Below, in pieces: positions 1 to 8,491 of a DNA stretch of 64,000 nucleotides (position 1 is its first letter; every line of letters starts with the position of its first letter). Below the pieces are notes generated by a model. It saw only the letters and a list, made by a program, of their open reading frames with translations, made no database searches and was not told the origin of the DNA. Location of the stretch: contig NZ_JACICD010000006.1 of assembly GCF_014195655.1 (NCBI RefSeq), forward strand, positions 288,908 to 352,907, in the 5' to 3' direction. The translations under genes were made by a program, and so were the position numbers. The stretch comes from Ancylobacter tetraedralis. Lineage in GTDB: Bacteria > Pseudomonadota > Alphaproteobacteria > Rhizobiales > Xanthobacteraceae.

Positions 1-640
1 CGCCGCATTTCTTGCCCGCGCGCTTGATGCGCTGGAAGGCGTCGAGCACGGCGTTCCGCACGCTCTCGTGCCCGGGATTGCCGAGGCACCCCATATCGGC
101 GGCAAGGTCGGCCGGCCCGATGAAGAGGCCGTCCACCCCGTCCATCGCCGCGATGGCATCGAGGGCATCGAGGCCCTTGCGGGTTTCGATCTGCAACAGC
201 AGGCAGATCTGCTCATTGGCGGTCGTCAGATAATCGGCCTGCGCACCGAAGCCGGACGCACGCACCAGCGCAGCGCCCACTCCGCGCTGGCCCTTCGGAG
301 GATAATGGATGGCGTCGAGCAGCGCTTCAACCTGTGCAACGCTCTCGACCATGGGGATAAGCAGCGTCTGGCAACCGGCATCCAGCACCTGCTTGATGAC
401 CCAAGCCTCGCTCATGGGCGGGCGGATCACCGGGGTGACGGGAAAGGCCGACATGGCCTGCATCTGCGCGATCGCCGAGCGCACGTCGTTCGGGGCGTGT
501 TCGAGATCGATCAGCAGCCAGTCGAACCCCGCCCCGGCGAGCAGTTCGGCGCTGAGAGGACTGGCAAGCGCGACCCACAGGCCGGTCTGGCGCTTTCCCT
601 GCAAAAGCGCGGCCTTGAAACGGTTGATCGGCGCGGGCAT
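1..640 (-). CDS. hpaI: HpaI/HpcH-family aldolase (3' end outside window)
   Basis: This is a class II pyruvate aldolase of the HpcH/HpaI family. In homoprotocatechuate breakdown it cleaves 4-hydroxy-2-oxoheptanedioate to pyruvate and succinate semialdehyde. About 213 residues are visible. The protein opens with MPAPINRFKAALLQG and carries the family patterns LWVALASPLSAELLAGAGFD and LLIPMVESV, and near the edge the metal-site region FIGPADLAADMG. The start at 640 follows a GAGGAG ribosome binding site. The gene lies 9 nt after the HpaH-like gene in a minus-strand operon of meta-cleavage enzymes. The C-terminus is cut off by the window edge. The family also acts on related 2-keto-3-deoxy acids, so the substrate is inferred from the neighbours. 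Confidence 0.88.
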   Translation of the reverse strand, partial: MPAPINRFKAALLQGKRQTGLWVALASPLSAELLAGAGFDWLLIDLEHAPNDVRSAIAQMQAMSAFPVTPVIRPPMSEAWVIKQVLDAGCQTLLIPMVESVAQVEALLDAIHYPPKGQRGVGAALVRASGFGAQADYLTTANEQICLLLQIETRKGLDALDAIAAMDGVDGLFIGPADLAADMGCLGNPGHESVRNAVLDAFQRIKRAGKKCG

Positions 641-649
641 GGCAACTCC

Positions 650-1450
650 TCAGGCGAAATGGCAGGCAACGCTGCCGAGAGGGCCGAAATCGGCCGTGAT
701 GGTCGAGCCCGGCGGGCACTCGATGGCGCGGATCAGTGAGCCGGAAAGGATTACTTGCCCCGCCTCGATCCGGTGGCCGCCGGCGGCGAGGCGCTGGGCG
801 AGCCAGACCAGTCCACGCGCGGGCTGGTTCAGCACCGCCGCGCCGAGCCCGGTCTCCTCCACCGTTGCATTGCGCGAGACGATCGCCCCACACCAGCGCA
901 TGTCGACGAGGTCGGGCCGAACCGGCCGCCCGCCGAGCACAAATCCGGCATTGGCGGCGTTGTCGGCAATGGTGTCGCAGACATTGCGCAGCCGGCCGGT
1001 GCCAGCGTCCCGCCGCTCCACCCGCGTGTCCAATATTTCAAGAACCGGCGCGACATAGGCGGTCGCTTCGAGCACATCGTGCACCCCGGCGCCGGGACCG
1101 AGATCGGTCTTCATGACGAAGGCGAGTTCGGCCTCCACGCGGGGCTGGATAAAGCGATCCGGCGGGACGGTGGCGCCGTCCTCGAAGCGCATGCTTTCGA
1201 GGAGATAGCCGGAATCCGGCATCTCGATCGCCAACGCTTGCTGCATGGCGCGCGAGGTCAGGCCGATCTTCCAGCCGACTTGGCGGTCACCGTCGGCGAG
1301 CTTGGCGGCCACCCATCTTTCCTGGATGCGATAGGCATCGCCCATCCCGATGCCGGGATAGCGCAGGCTCAGCAGGCCGATCTGCCTGCGCTCCCGCTCG
1401 GCGCCGGCGAGTGCCTGCGCGGCGGCTTCGATCTCAAGGTCGTTCAACAC
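650..1450 (-). CDS. hpaH: 2-oxo-hept-4-ene-1,7-dioate hydratase-like protein (HpaH/MhpD family)
   Basis: A 266-residue member of the fumarylacetoacetase-fold hydratase family, which adds water to 2-oxo-hept-4-ene-1,7-dioate (HpaH) or 2-hydroxypentadienoate (MhpD). Visible family blocks are VGWKIGLTSRAMQQ, the acidic metal site PRVEAELAFVM, and the C-terminal GSLIRAIECPPG followed by TADFGPLGSVACHF. A GTG start at 1450 was chosen because residues upstream in the frame are antisense to the next gene. It sits 13 nt after the FAH-type gene and 9 nt before the HpaI aldolase, the usual pathway order hydratase then aldolase. HpaH is preferred over MhpD because an HpaF isomerase lies in the same operon. 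Confidence 0.82.
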   Translation of the reverse strand: MLNDLEIEAAAQALAGAERERRQIGLLSLRYPGIGMGDAYRIQERWVAAKLADGDRQVGWKIGLTSRAMQQALAIEMPDSGYLLESMRFEDGATVPPDRFIQPRVEAELAFVMKTDLGPGAGVHDVLEATAYVAPVLEILDTRVERRDAGTGRLRNVCDTIADNAANAGFVLGGRPVRPDLVDMRWCGAIVSRNATVEETGLGAAVLNQPARGLVWLAQRLAAGGHRIEAGQVILSGSLIRAIECPPGSTITADFGPLGSVACHFA

Positions 1451-1463
1451 GATTGCCGTCCCC

Positions 1464-2336
1464 TCACGCCGGAACCATCTCGCGGACGACGCGGTTCTCG
1501 AGCGTGCCGACGCCGGGAACGGTGACGCGCACAACGTCGCCATCGACGAGATAGCGGGGAGGATCGAAGCGGGCGCCCGAGCCGGTGGGCGTGCCCGTGA
1601 CGATGATGTCGCCGGGCAGCAACTCGGTGAAGCTGGAGATGTAGCTGATGAGATAGGCGAAGGGGAACATCATGCGCTGCACGGTGTCCTCCTGCCGCAG
1701 CTCGCCGTTCACCCAGGTCTTCAGTGACAGGTCGGCGAGATCGCCGGCATCCTCCACCGGCACGATCCACGGCCCGATGCTGCCGGACTTCTCGAAGTTC
1801 TTGCCCTGCGTGACGTTGAACTTGGCATGGCGCATCCAGTCGCGCACGCCGCCCTCATTGCAGACCGTGAGGCCGAAGATGTGCGACAGCGCGGCCTCCT
1901 GCGGAATGCGGCGCCCGCCCTTGCCGATCACGATGACGATCTCGCCCTCGTAATCGAATTGCGGCGATTCCGGCGGCAGCAGCAGCGGCTCACCATGGCC
2001 GGCGAACGAGCCGCGCGTGCGCAGGAACATGCTGGGATAGCGCGGCGCCTCGGAGCCGTCCTTGTACTCGGCATTGCGGTCCGCATAGTTCACGCCGATG
2101 CAGATGATCTTGTCGGCATCCGGCACGGGGATGCGGTAGCGAATGTCGCCCAGTGCGACATCGACCGGCGCCTCCGCGGCGACCCGGCGGGCCGCCTCCA
2201 GGCCCTGCGGCGCCGCGATGAGTTCGCGCAACGAGGCGAAACCGGTGCGGGCGCCGAGATCGGCGACGCCTGCCGCATGGACCAGGCCGAAGCCATCGCG
2301 GCCGGCTGCTGAGAAGCTGACAAGTTTCAACATCAT
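1464..2336 (-). CDS. fumarylacetoacetate hydrolase family protein (HpaG-like isomerase/decarboxylase)
   Basis: A 290-residue FAH-family enzyme. In the homoprotocatechuate pathway such proteins are 5-oxopent-3-ene-1,2,5-tricarboxylate decarboxylase/2-hydroxyhepta-2,4-dienedioate isomerase; other members are acylpyruvate hydrolases. The core begins at about residue 77 with KIICIGVNYADRNAEY. The metal-binding glutamates are in FDYEGEIVIVIGKGG, and the C-terminal signature PGDIIVTGTPTGSG is intact. Two ATG codons in tandem (2336 and 2333) are both possible starts. It leads the HpaH and HpaI genes with 13-nt spacing. The HpaG assignment rests on context; sequence alone supports only the FAH family. 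Confidence 0.8.
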   Translation of the reverse strand: MMLKLVSFSAAGRDGFGLVHAAGVADLGARTGFASLRELIAAPQGLEAARRVAAEAPVDVALGDIRYRIPVPDADKIICIGVNYADRNAEYKDGSEAPRYPSMFLRTRGSFAGHGEPLLLPPESPQFDYEGEIVIVIGKGGRRIPQEAALSHIFGLTVCNEGGVRDWMRHAKFNVTQGKNFEKSGSIGPWIVPVEDAGDLADLSLKTWVNGELRQEDTVQRMMFPFAYLISYISSFTELLPGDIIVTGTPTGSGARFDPPRYLVDGDVVRVTVPGVGTLENRVVREMVPA

Positions 2337-2434
2337 ATCCCCGTCGGTGCGGTTGAAAATCGGGCGTGGGGGCGTGCGCCGGCCACGCGCGAAGTGGCGC
2401 GGCAGCGAAACGCGAGAGGTCGGCGAGGCGCGGA

Positions 2435-3931
2435 TCAGGCTTCGTGTTCGAGATGCGCGCGGGAGCGCCGCATCGCCGGCAGCAGGAGCAGGATCAGCAG
2501 GAGGGAGGCGACGGCGAGGAAGCCCGCACTGATCGGGCTGTCGACGAACACCATGGGATCGCCATGGGAGATCAGCAGCGCACGCCGCACGTTCTCTTCC
2601 AGCATCGGACCAAGCACGAGACCGAGAATGAACGGCGCCAGCGAAAATTCGAGCTGCAGGATCACGTAGCCGAACACGCCGAACCCCGCGCCCATCAGCA
2701 CATCCGTCGGGTCGTTCGACAGAGTGTAGATGCCGAAGCACGACAGTATGAGGATCATCGGGAACAACCAGGAATACGGCACTTTCAGCAGCGTGGTCCA
2801 AAGCCGGATCAGCGGCAGGTTGAGGATCACCAGCAGCACGTTGCCGATCCACATGCTGGCGACCAGCCCCCAGAACAGCTCGGGTCGGTCGGTGATGACA
2901 TTGGGGCCGGGCGTGATGCCATGGATCATCAGCGCGCCCAGCATCAGCGCCATGGTGGCGCTGCCCGGCACGCCGAGCGTGAGGGTGGGAATGAAGGAGG
3001 TCTGCGCCGAGGCGTTGTTCGCCGATTCCGGCCCGGCGACCCCCTCGATGGCGCCATGCCCGAACCGGCTCGGCTCCTTCGCCACGCGTTTTTCCAGAAT
3101 GTAGGAGGCAAACGAACTCACGGTGGAGCCGATGCCCGGCAGCACGCCGCAGAACATGCCGACGGCGGTGCCGCGCAAGATTGGCTTCACCGACTGCTTC
3201 AGCTCGGCGCGCGTCGGCATCAGCGAGCCGACCTCCACCTGCTCCTGCGTGGTGCCATGCGACACGGCGAGTTCGCGGATGATCTCGGAGAAGGCGAACA
3301 TGCCGACCGCGACCACCACGAAATCGATGCCTTCCATCAGCGACTGCTGGCCGAAGGTGAAACGCATGACACCGGAATTCACATCCATGCCAACCAGGCC
3401 GACAAGGATGCCGAGCAGCGCCATGAGCAGCCCCTTGACCACGGCGCCCTGCACCAGCACCGAGGTCGCGACCAGCGCCATGACGATCAGCGCGGCATAT
3501 TCCGCCGGCCCGAAGGCGAGCGCCGCTTGGCCCAGCATGGGGGCGAACAGCGCGATGCCGAATGTGCCGATGCAGCCGGCCACGAAGGAACCGATCGCCG
3601 CGATGGCCAGAGCCGCGCCCGCCCTGCCCCGCCGCGCCATCTGGTAGCCGTCGATGCAGGTGACGACGGACGAGGATTCGCCGGGCACGTTGACCAGAAT
3701 GGCGGTGGAGGAACCGCCATAGGAGGCGCCGTAATAGATACCCGCCAGCATGATCATGGAGGCTACCGGCGTCAGCCCGTAGGTCATCGGCAGCAGCACG
3801 GCGATGGTCACCAGCGGGCCGACCCCCGGCAGCATGCCGATGAACGTGCCGAGGGTGACGCCGATGAGGCAGTAGAGCAGGTTGTCGAACGACAACGCGA
3901 CCTGGAATCCGAGAAGCAGACCGTCGAGCAT
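2435..3931 (-). CDS. tctA: tripartite tricarboxylate transporter, large permease TctA
   Basis: A 498-residue polytopic membrane protein, the large 12-helix subunit of a TctABC secondary transporter for carboxylates. Family signatures are seen near the N-terminus (GTFIGMLPGVGPLVTIAVLL, then [40 protein letters not shown]) and in the middle ([39 protein letters not shown]). Length is normal for the family. The small subunit TctB lies 7 nt upstream and the periplasmic binding protein TctC follows further upstream at 4889. It probably imports an aromatic or dicarboxylic acid used by the surrounding meta-cleavage enzymes. Confidence 0.93.
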   Translation of the reverse strand: MLDGLLLGFQVALSFDNLLYCLIGVTLGTFIGMLPGVGPLVTIAVLLPMTYGLTPVASMIMLAGIYYGASYGGSSTAILVNVPGESSSVVTCIDGYQMARRGRAGAALAIAAIGSFVAGCIGTFGIALFAPMLGQAALAFGPAEYAALIVMALVATSVLVQGAVVKGLLMALLGILVGLVGMDVNSGVMRFTFGQQSLMEGIDFVVVAVGMFAFSEIIRELAVSHGTTQEQVEVGSLMPTRAELKQSVKPILRGTAVGMFCGVLPGIGSTVSSFASYILEKRVAKEPSRFGHGAIEGVAGPESANNASAQTSFIPTLTLGVPGSATMALMLGALMIHGITPGPNVITDRPELFWGLVASMWIGNVLLVILNLPLIRLWTTLLKVPYSWLFPMILILSCFGIYTLSNDPTDVLMGAGFGVFGYVILQLEFSLAPFILGLVLGPMLEENVRRALLISHGDPMVFVDSPISAGFLAVASLLLILLLLPAMRRSRAHLEHEA

Positions 3932-3938
3932 GGCGACC

Positions 3939-4367
3939 TCAGATCTTAATGGGGAGCTTGAGGCCGACGCTGAAGATCAGGATCGGAACCAGAATGCCGA
4001 TCACGATCAGCATAAGCAGCGTCTTAAGCTTGCGATTGGGGTCCGCCAGCCACGCCGCGATCACCAGATAGGTCACGGCGACGACGATGCCGAACTCGAT
4101 CAGGAAGGCAAAGCCGGCAATCGCCGCGGTGATGAGAATGAACGGGCGCCAGGCGATGGCGAACGGGACCGCATCCGCCGGCCCACGCAGGCTGCGCAGA
4201 AACAGCAGCACGCCCAGCCCAAGCATGAGCGTCGACACGATGGTCGGGAAATATCCCGGCCCCATGCTCAGCGCCGATCCCACCGGATAGCTTCGCGACA
4301 TCAGCAAGGCGGACAGGCCTAAGGCGGCGAATATCAGTCCACCCAGGCCATCCTTGGTAATGGGCAT
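3939..4367 (-). CDS. tctB: tripartite tricarboxylate transporter, small permease TctB
   Basis: A 142-residue protein with four predicted hydrophobic segments, matching the size and pattern of the TctB small subunit. Characteristic features are the N-terminal LGGLIFAALGLSALLMSRSY, the GPGYFPTIVSTLMLGLGVLL block typical of TctB, and two hydrophobic C-terminal helices ending in FSVGLKLPIKI. It is directly followed by tctA (7-nt gap), the usual B-A order. TctB proteins diverge strongly, so the assignment relies on topology, the GPGYFP motif and gene order together. Confidence 0.88.
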   Translation of the reverse strand: MPITKDGLGGLIFAALGLSALLMSRSYPVGSALSMGPGYFPTIVSTLMLGLGVLLFLRSLRGPADAVPFAIAWRPFILITAAIAGFAFLIEFGIVVAVTYLVIAAWLADPNRKLKTLLMLIVIGILVPILIFSVGLKLPIKI

Positions 4368-4420
4368 GGAGGCTCCTCCCCATTTTTTTAGCCGTTTTTT
4401 CTGGCCGTTATTGCGGTCCT

Positions 4421-4819
4421 CTAACGGGACCCGGCCCTTTGATTTATGTATTCGTGCAGATTGTTGAACTTGTAGTTCAGGTCGGCGCTCATTTCCTGCA
4501 CCTCGAAGGCCACCGCGAGCGGCCGGCGGTCATGGAGCGGCTTCAGCAACTCACAGACCTGCTCGAAGACCCGGTCGGCCGCGGCCTTCCTGGTCTCGAG
4601 GTCGCGCCCCGCGCCAATGCGCAGCACGACATGCACGAAGCTGTTGGCCGGATCGCCGTCGCCGACGATGTAGTCGGTGATGACCTGAAACCGGACCCGC
4701 ACGCCGCCGAGCGGAAAGATCCCGGTCTGAAGTGCCGCGTCATAGATGCGCTGCTTGAGCTGCTGGACTTCGGGTTCGTCGACGATATTGGCCGAGCATT
4801 CGATCCAGGCGTGAGGCAT
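4421..4819 (-). CDS. hpaF: 5-carboxymethyl-2-hydroxymuconate isomerase (HpaF/CHMI)
   Basis: A 132-residue protein of the tautomerase superfamily CHMI branch. It isomerises 5-carboxymethyl-2-hydroxymuconate to 5-oxo-pent-3-ene-1,2,5-tricarboxylate in homoprotocatechuate degradation. The sequence starts MPHAWIECSANI, so the mature protein has the N-terminal catalytic proline of the superfamily. FVHVVLRIGAGRDLETRK and the C-terminal SADLNYKFNNLHEYI agree with the HpaF family, and length is typical. Its position inside the tct operon, between tctC and tctB, links transporter and pathway. This is the most specific evidence that the operon handles homoprotocatechuate or a close analogue. Confidence 0.88.
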   Translation of the reverse strand: MPHAWIECSANIVDEPEVQQLKQRIYDAALQTGIFPLGGVRVRFQVITDYIVGDGDPANSFVHVVLRIGAGRDLETRKAAADRVFEQVCELLKPLHDRRPLAVAFEVQEMSADLNYKFNNLHEYINQRAGSR

Positions 4820-4888
4820 GCCGCTGTTCCTTGCTGCGCGTTGAGAAGCGGGAGATCGCGGCGCGACCTCCCGGATGGGTGTCGGCGC

Positions 4889-5869
4889 CTATTCGGGCTG
4901 GATGCCCTCTTCCTTGATCAGCGCGGTCCAGCGCGTGATCTCGGCATCGATCAACTTCTGGAACTCCTGCGGCGTGGAGCTGCGCCCCTCGACGCCTGCC
5001 TTTTCCAGGCTGGCGCGCACGCCCTCCTGCTTCAACGCCGCGGCCACCGCCGCGTTGAGCTTAGCGATGACCGCAGGGTCGGTGCCCGCAGGCGCGGCGA
5101 CGCCGTACCAGCCGGACACATCGAAGCCGGGATAGCCCAGCTCGGCCACCGTCGGTACGCCGGGCAGCGAGGGAATGCGCTCCGGCCCGGTGACGGCCAG
5201 CGCCAGCAGCGCCCCGGAATTGATGTGAGGCAGCACGGAGACCGGGCTGGACAGCATCACGCCGATCCGGCCCGACAGCAGGTCGGTGAGCGCCTGACCC
5301 GAGCCGGAATACGGGATGTGGGTCATCTTGATGCCGACCGTCTTCTGGAACAGCAGGGAAGCCAGATGCGACGCCGAGGCGCCGCTGGCGTAGTTGACGC
5401 TTCCCGGCGCCTGCTTCGCCTTGGCGATGAGTTCCTTGATGTTGGTGACGCCCAGTTTGGGATTTACCGCCACGACATAAGGCGCGGTGGAAAGCTGCGA
5501 GATCGGCGCGAAGTCCTTCACCGGGTCGTAATTGGTCGCCTTGTACAAGCTGGGATTAAGCGCCAGCGTGGCCTGCAGCACGAAGGTGATGGTCTGGCCA
5601 TCCGGCGCCGCCATGGCCCCGGCCTTGGTACCGACGATGCCCTGCGCGCCAGGGCGATTATCCACCAGCACCGGCTGGCCGAGACTTTTCGACATTTCCT
5701 CGGCCACCACGCGGGCCACCACATCCGTGCCGCCGCCGGCGTTGAACGGAACGATGAAACGGATCGGCCCGGCCGGAAACTCAGCCGCGCGGGCGGGACC
5801 CGCGACAGCCAAGGAGATCGCCGTCAGGGCGGCACATGCCGCCACTGACGCCATGACAAAGCGCTTCAT
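4889..5869 (-). CDS. tctC: TctC/Bug-family periplasmic solute-binding protein
   Basis: A 326-residue periplasmic binding protein of the tripartite tricarboxylate (Bug) family. It has a Sec signal peptide at residues 1-28 with cleavage near GPARAAEF. Family motifs include PIRFIVPFNAGGGTDVVAR, VDNRPGAQGIVGTKAGAMA, the MTHIPYSGSGQALTDLLSGR block and the PSLPGVPTVAELGYPGFD motif. It delivers a carboxylate ligand to the TctAB permease encoded by the next genes. The gene sits between the PrpB-like lyase and HpaF, so it is part of the same minus-strand operon. The ligand cannot be read from sequence. Confidence 0.92.
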   Translation of the reverse strand: MKRFVMASVAACAALTAISLAVAGPARAAEFPAGPIRFIVPFNAGGGTDVVARVVAEEMSKSLGQPVLVDNRPGAQGIVGTKAGAMAAPDGQTITFVLQATLALNPSLYKATNYDPVKDFAPISQLSTAPYVVAVNPKLGVTNIKELIAKAKQAPGSVNYASGASASHLASLLFQKTVGIKMTHIPYSGSGQALTDLLSGRIGVMLSSPVSVLPHINSGALLALAVTGPERIPSLPGVPTVAELGYPGFDVSGWYGVAAPAGTDPAVIAKLNAAVAAALKQEGVRASLEKAGVEGRSSTPQEFQKLIDAEITRWTALIKEEGIQPE

Positions 5870-5927
5870 TGCTTCCTCCCGTTTATGGTCTCGATCTTTT
5901 CGATCGTTCTGGTTCAGGCGCTCTGGA

Positions 5928-6833
5928 TCAGGACTTCTTGGCCGCGAACAGCGCGTCGATCTTCTGCTCGTAGGCGTGATAGTTCAGATAGCCGTAGAGC
6001 TCCTCTCGGGTCTGCATCGTATCGAGAATGTGCTTCTGGGTGCCGTCGCGGCGGATCGTTTCATAGACATTGAGTGCCGCCGCGTTCATCGCCCGCGCCG
6101 CCGAAAGCGGATACAGCGCCGCCGAAACACCGGCCTCGCGCAATTCCTCCGTGGTGAAATTAGGCGTCTTGGAGAATTCGGTGATGTTGGCGAGCACCGA
6201 ATAAGGATGGTTCAGCGCCTTGGCGAGCTGGGTGTACTGCCCCAGTTCGGTGAAGGCCTCGGCGAAGATCATGTCGGCGCCGGCCTCGATATAGGACTGG
6301 GCGCGATCGATGGCGCCGTCGAGACCTTCGAGCGCGAGTGCGTCGGTGCGCGCAACGATGACGAAATCCTCATCATAGCGGGCGTCGACGGCGGCCTTGA
6401 TGCGGTCGAGCATCTCGGACTTCGAGACGATTTCCTTGCCCGGGCGATGGCCGCAGCGCTTGAGCGCCACCTGGTCTTCCATGTGCATCGCGCCGGCGCC
6501 GTCCTTGATCAGGCCGCGCACCAGCCGGGCGATGGAATAGGCGCCGCCAAAGCCGGTATCGACATCGACCAGAACCGGCAGGTCGCTGGCATCGGCCACC
6601 TTGCGCAGGTCGCCCAGCACGTCGTTGATCGTGGTGATGCCGAGATCGGGCAGGCCGTAGCTCGCATTGGCGACGCCGGCCCCGGCAAGATAGATCGCCT
6701 TGTAGCCGACCTTCTTCGCCATCATAGCGGTGTAGGCATTGATGGCACCCACGATCTGCAGCGGCTGCTCCTCCCGCAGGGCCTGGCGGAACCGAGCCCC
6801 GGCGGACGAACGGACCGGCGTGTGCATCAGCAT
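5928..6833 (-). CDS. prpB: isocitrate lyase/PEP mutase family protein, methylisocitrate lyase-like (PrpB)
   Basis: A 301-residue PEP-mutase/isocitrate-lyase barrel enzyme. Known members cleave 2-methylisocitrate to pyruvate and succinate; others act on oxaloacetate or dimethylmalate. The Mg-binding stretch [11 protein letters not shown] and the lyase motif KRCGHRPGK, with the active-site cysteine of true lyases, are present, as is the substrate loop region [11 protein letters not shown]. It is the first gene of the minus-strand operon, divergent from an IclR gene. No citrate synthase or methylcitrate dehydratase partner is in view, so its role may be a side-chain lyase in the aromatic pathway rather than propionate metabolism. 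Confidence 0.82.
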   Translation of the reverse strand: MLMHTPVRSSAGARFRQALREEQPLQIVGAINAYTAMMAKKVGYKAIYLAGAGVANASYGLPDLGITTINDVLGDLRKVADASDLPVLVDVDTGFGGAYSIARLVRGLIKDGAGAMHMEDQVALKRCGHRPGKEIVSKSEMLDRIKAAVDARYDEDFVIVARTDALALEGLDGAIDRAQSYIEAGADMIFAEAFTELGQYTQLAKALNHPYSVLANITEFSKTPNFTTEELREAGVSAALYPLSAARAMNAAALNVYETIRRDGTQKHILDTMQTREELYGYLNYHAYEQKIDALFAAKKS

Positions 6834-6841
6834 TTATAAAC

Positions 6842-6945
6842 TCCACAATATGGATATATGGTTGATCTTCGAGTCAACTTAGCCATATAATGGATTAATC
6901 TGTCAACACGTCGCTGGTTTATCTTACATAATTCCATATTGTGGA
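6842..6945. promoter_or_regulatory. divergent promoter region with three IclR-type operators
   Basis: The gap between the divergent prpB-like and iclR genes holds three dyads built from the same half-site. TCCACAATATGGA lies at 6842-6854, CCATATAATGG at 6883-6893 and TCCATATTGTGGA at 6933-6945. The outer two are exact reverse complements of each other over 15 bp (6840-6854 and 6933-6947) and sit against the two start codons. A fourth dyad, GTTGA-N8-TCAAC, spans 6861-6878. IclR regulators commonly bind such sites and repress both themselves and the divergent operon. Assignment to the adjacent regulator is inference. Confidence 0.65.
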
Positions 6946-6952
6946 GTTCTTG

Positions 6953-7723
6953 ATGGAACAAGGTGCGCAGTCCATCTATCGCGCGGTCGCGGTGTTGAAG
7001 GAACTGGCAACCCGTAATGGCGCGGGAAGCGGCATGACGGAGATAGCGGAGGCGACCGGACTCACCGGCCCCACCGTGCACCGCATCCTGCGGGCATTCG
7101 TCGATGTCGGCTTCGCCTATCAGCGCGCCGCCGACAAGCGCTACTTTCTCGGGCCATTCGTCCATGAATTAGGCCTCAGCCTGAGTCACCGGCTGGATCT
7201 GGAGGCCGTGGCGCGGGCCGCGACCGACCGGCTGGCAGAGCTGACCGGCGACACCGCGTTTTTCCTCCGACGTGTCGGCGTGAACATGCTGTGCGTCAGC
7301 CGGACCTCCGGCTCCTTCCCGGTCAAGACGCTGCTGACCGATGTTGGCACGCGCCGCCTCCTCGGCCTCGGCGCCGGCGGGCTGGCGGTTCTCGCCGCCC
7401 TGCCGCGAGCCGAGGCGATGGATATACTGGCCGCCAATGAGCGGAGCTATGCTGAGGCCGGGCGCCCCCTCGCAGCGCTCGCCGCCGAGATGGACGAGGC
7501 CGCGCAGATCGGCCATGTGGTGCGCCGGCTCGGCGACCTCGGCGCCACCACTGTCGCCATCGCCGTGCTCGACGGGCAGAAAAGACCGATCGCCGCCCTC
7601 AGCATGAGCGCGATCTCGCAACGCATGCGGGAGGCACATCTCGACCAGGCGATCGCCCATTTGAAGCAGCTGCGGCACCAGACGGAAGCCCAGATCGCCT
7701 TCGCCGTTCCCAATCTCTCGTAA
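6953..7723 (+). CDS. IclR-family transcriptional regulator
   Basis: A 256-residue IclR regulator. The N-terminal winged helix-turn-helix spans about residues 5-70 (SIYRAVAVLKELA, MTEIAEATGLTGPTVHRILR) and is followed by the effector domain, beginning at YFLGPFVHELG and including SGSFPVKTLLTDVG and LLGLGAGGLAVLAALP. The ATG at 6953 was chosen over an upstream GTG at 6941 because it has a GTGGAG ribosome binding site. It is divergent from the prpB-hpa-tct operon across a 119-nt gap with inverted operators, so it likely controls that operon in response to an aromatic acid. The effector is unknown. Confidence 0.9.
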   Translation: MEQGAQSIYRAVAVLKELATRNGAGSGMTEIAEATGLTGPTVHRILRAFVDVGFAYQRAADKRYFLGPFVHELGLSLSHRLDLEAVARAATDRLAELTGDTAFFLRRVGVNMLCVSRTSGSFPVKTLLTDVGTRRLLGLGAGGLAVLAALPRAEAMDILAANERSYAEAGRPLAALAAEMDEAAQIGHVVRRLGDLGATTVAIAVLDGQKRPIAALSMSAISQRMREAHLDQAIAHLKQLRHQTEAQIAFAVPNLS

Positions 7724-8165
7724 ACAGACATCCGTACTTCTATTGAGCGTGACCTCTCCAGTTGGCCGCGATGTAGTGCCGATCGACGATCCGGAGTGAG
7801 CAATCTTTCATCGACTAATTGGTGGAAGATGTTCGACTCCCCCTGTCGGGCAGGTCCGGTTTTAGCGAGGCGCCTATGTCTCGAGTTGGCGCGAAGGTAC
7901 CAATGCACCTCGCTTCACTCATGTCTGCTTCTGGGCTCCGGACGCCACTAAGGCAATGACTGAGATGGGGCGCAAAGCAGACATCGCTGCAATGGCTATC
8001 GAACGCCAAGTATCAGTCATTGCCGCCAGAGCGCTCCACCAAGCGTATCCCGGGAAAGACTCCCACGCCGCTTCTGACAAGTATTTTTGCGCTGCTACAC
8101 GCGGTCGTTCTGCGGCGTAGAATTGGCGCCTTGGCCAAGTGGGGGATGCCCGTGATCCTCCGCGC
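7724..8165. other. intergenic region, left end of recombinase element copy
   Basis: No gene is supported here. Up to about 7968 the sequence is unremarkable and matches nothing else recognised in the window. From 7969 (GGCGCAAAGCAG) it becomes closely similar to the segment starting at 58268, upstream of the intact serine recombinase. The shared segment contains no obvious open frame until the small gene at 8166. Confidence 0.5.
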
Positions 8166-8453
8166 ATGCGCCACTCGCGTCCGTTTCGTCCGAAGAAAAT
8201 ATTCCGTGTGGCCAGCGATGCTCCATCGCCAGCTTCGAGCTTGGCTGGCGCACCACTCTCAAAGATCCCGCACTGTGATGCGCGCGTCATTCGAGATGCT
8301 GAGCAAAACCTTGGGCCCGCTGACTCCGTCGAGCATGATTCCAAGGTCGTGCATGTCACCGACGACTGGCCGTCGAGCGTTCCGATCACACCTGACGAGG
8401 TCGATGTTGTCGAAGCCTTCCTCAGGCGGGAGATTGATGCGCTGCTGAGGTGA
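8166..8453 (+). CDS. conserved small protein upstream of serine recombinase (left copy)
   Basis: A 95-residue protein of unknown function with the same length and position as the gene at 58465-58752. The C-terminal half is best conserved (QNL-PADSVEHDSKVVHVTDDWPSS, then EVDV-EAF-RREIDALLR). Many differences between the copies fall at third codon positions, for example in the codons for EVDVVEAF, which argues for selection on the protein. The ATG at 8166 is the only start common to both copies. It precedes the recombinase start by about 40 nt and may be an accessory (directionality or regulatory) factor, but no domain is recognised. Confidence 0.5.
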   Translation: MRHSRPFRPKKIFRVASDAPSPASSLAGAPLSKIPHCDARVIRDAEQNLGPADSVEHDSKVVHVTDDWPSSVPITPDEVDVVEAFLRREIDALLR

Positions 8454-8491
8454 CGGTGCTGCCGAAGGAAACTGAGGGAGGCGATTGGACC

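Noticed and set aside
2366..3949. Long plus-strand frame of 527 codons opposite tctA
   Set aside because: It is antisense to a complete TctA gene with clear family motifs. Its composition (rich in H, R, D, Q, G) is typical of shadow frames in high-GC DNA.
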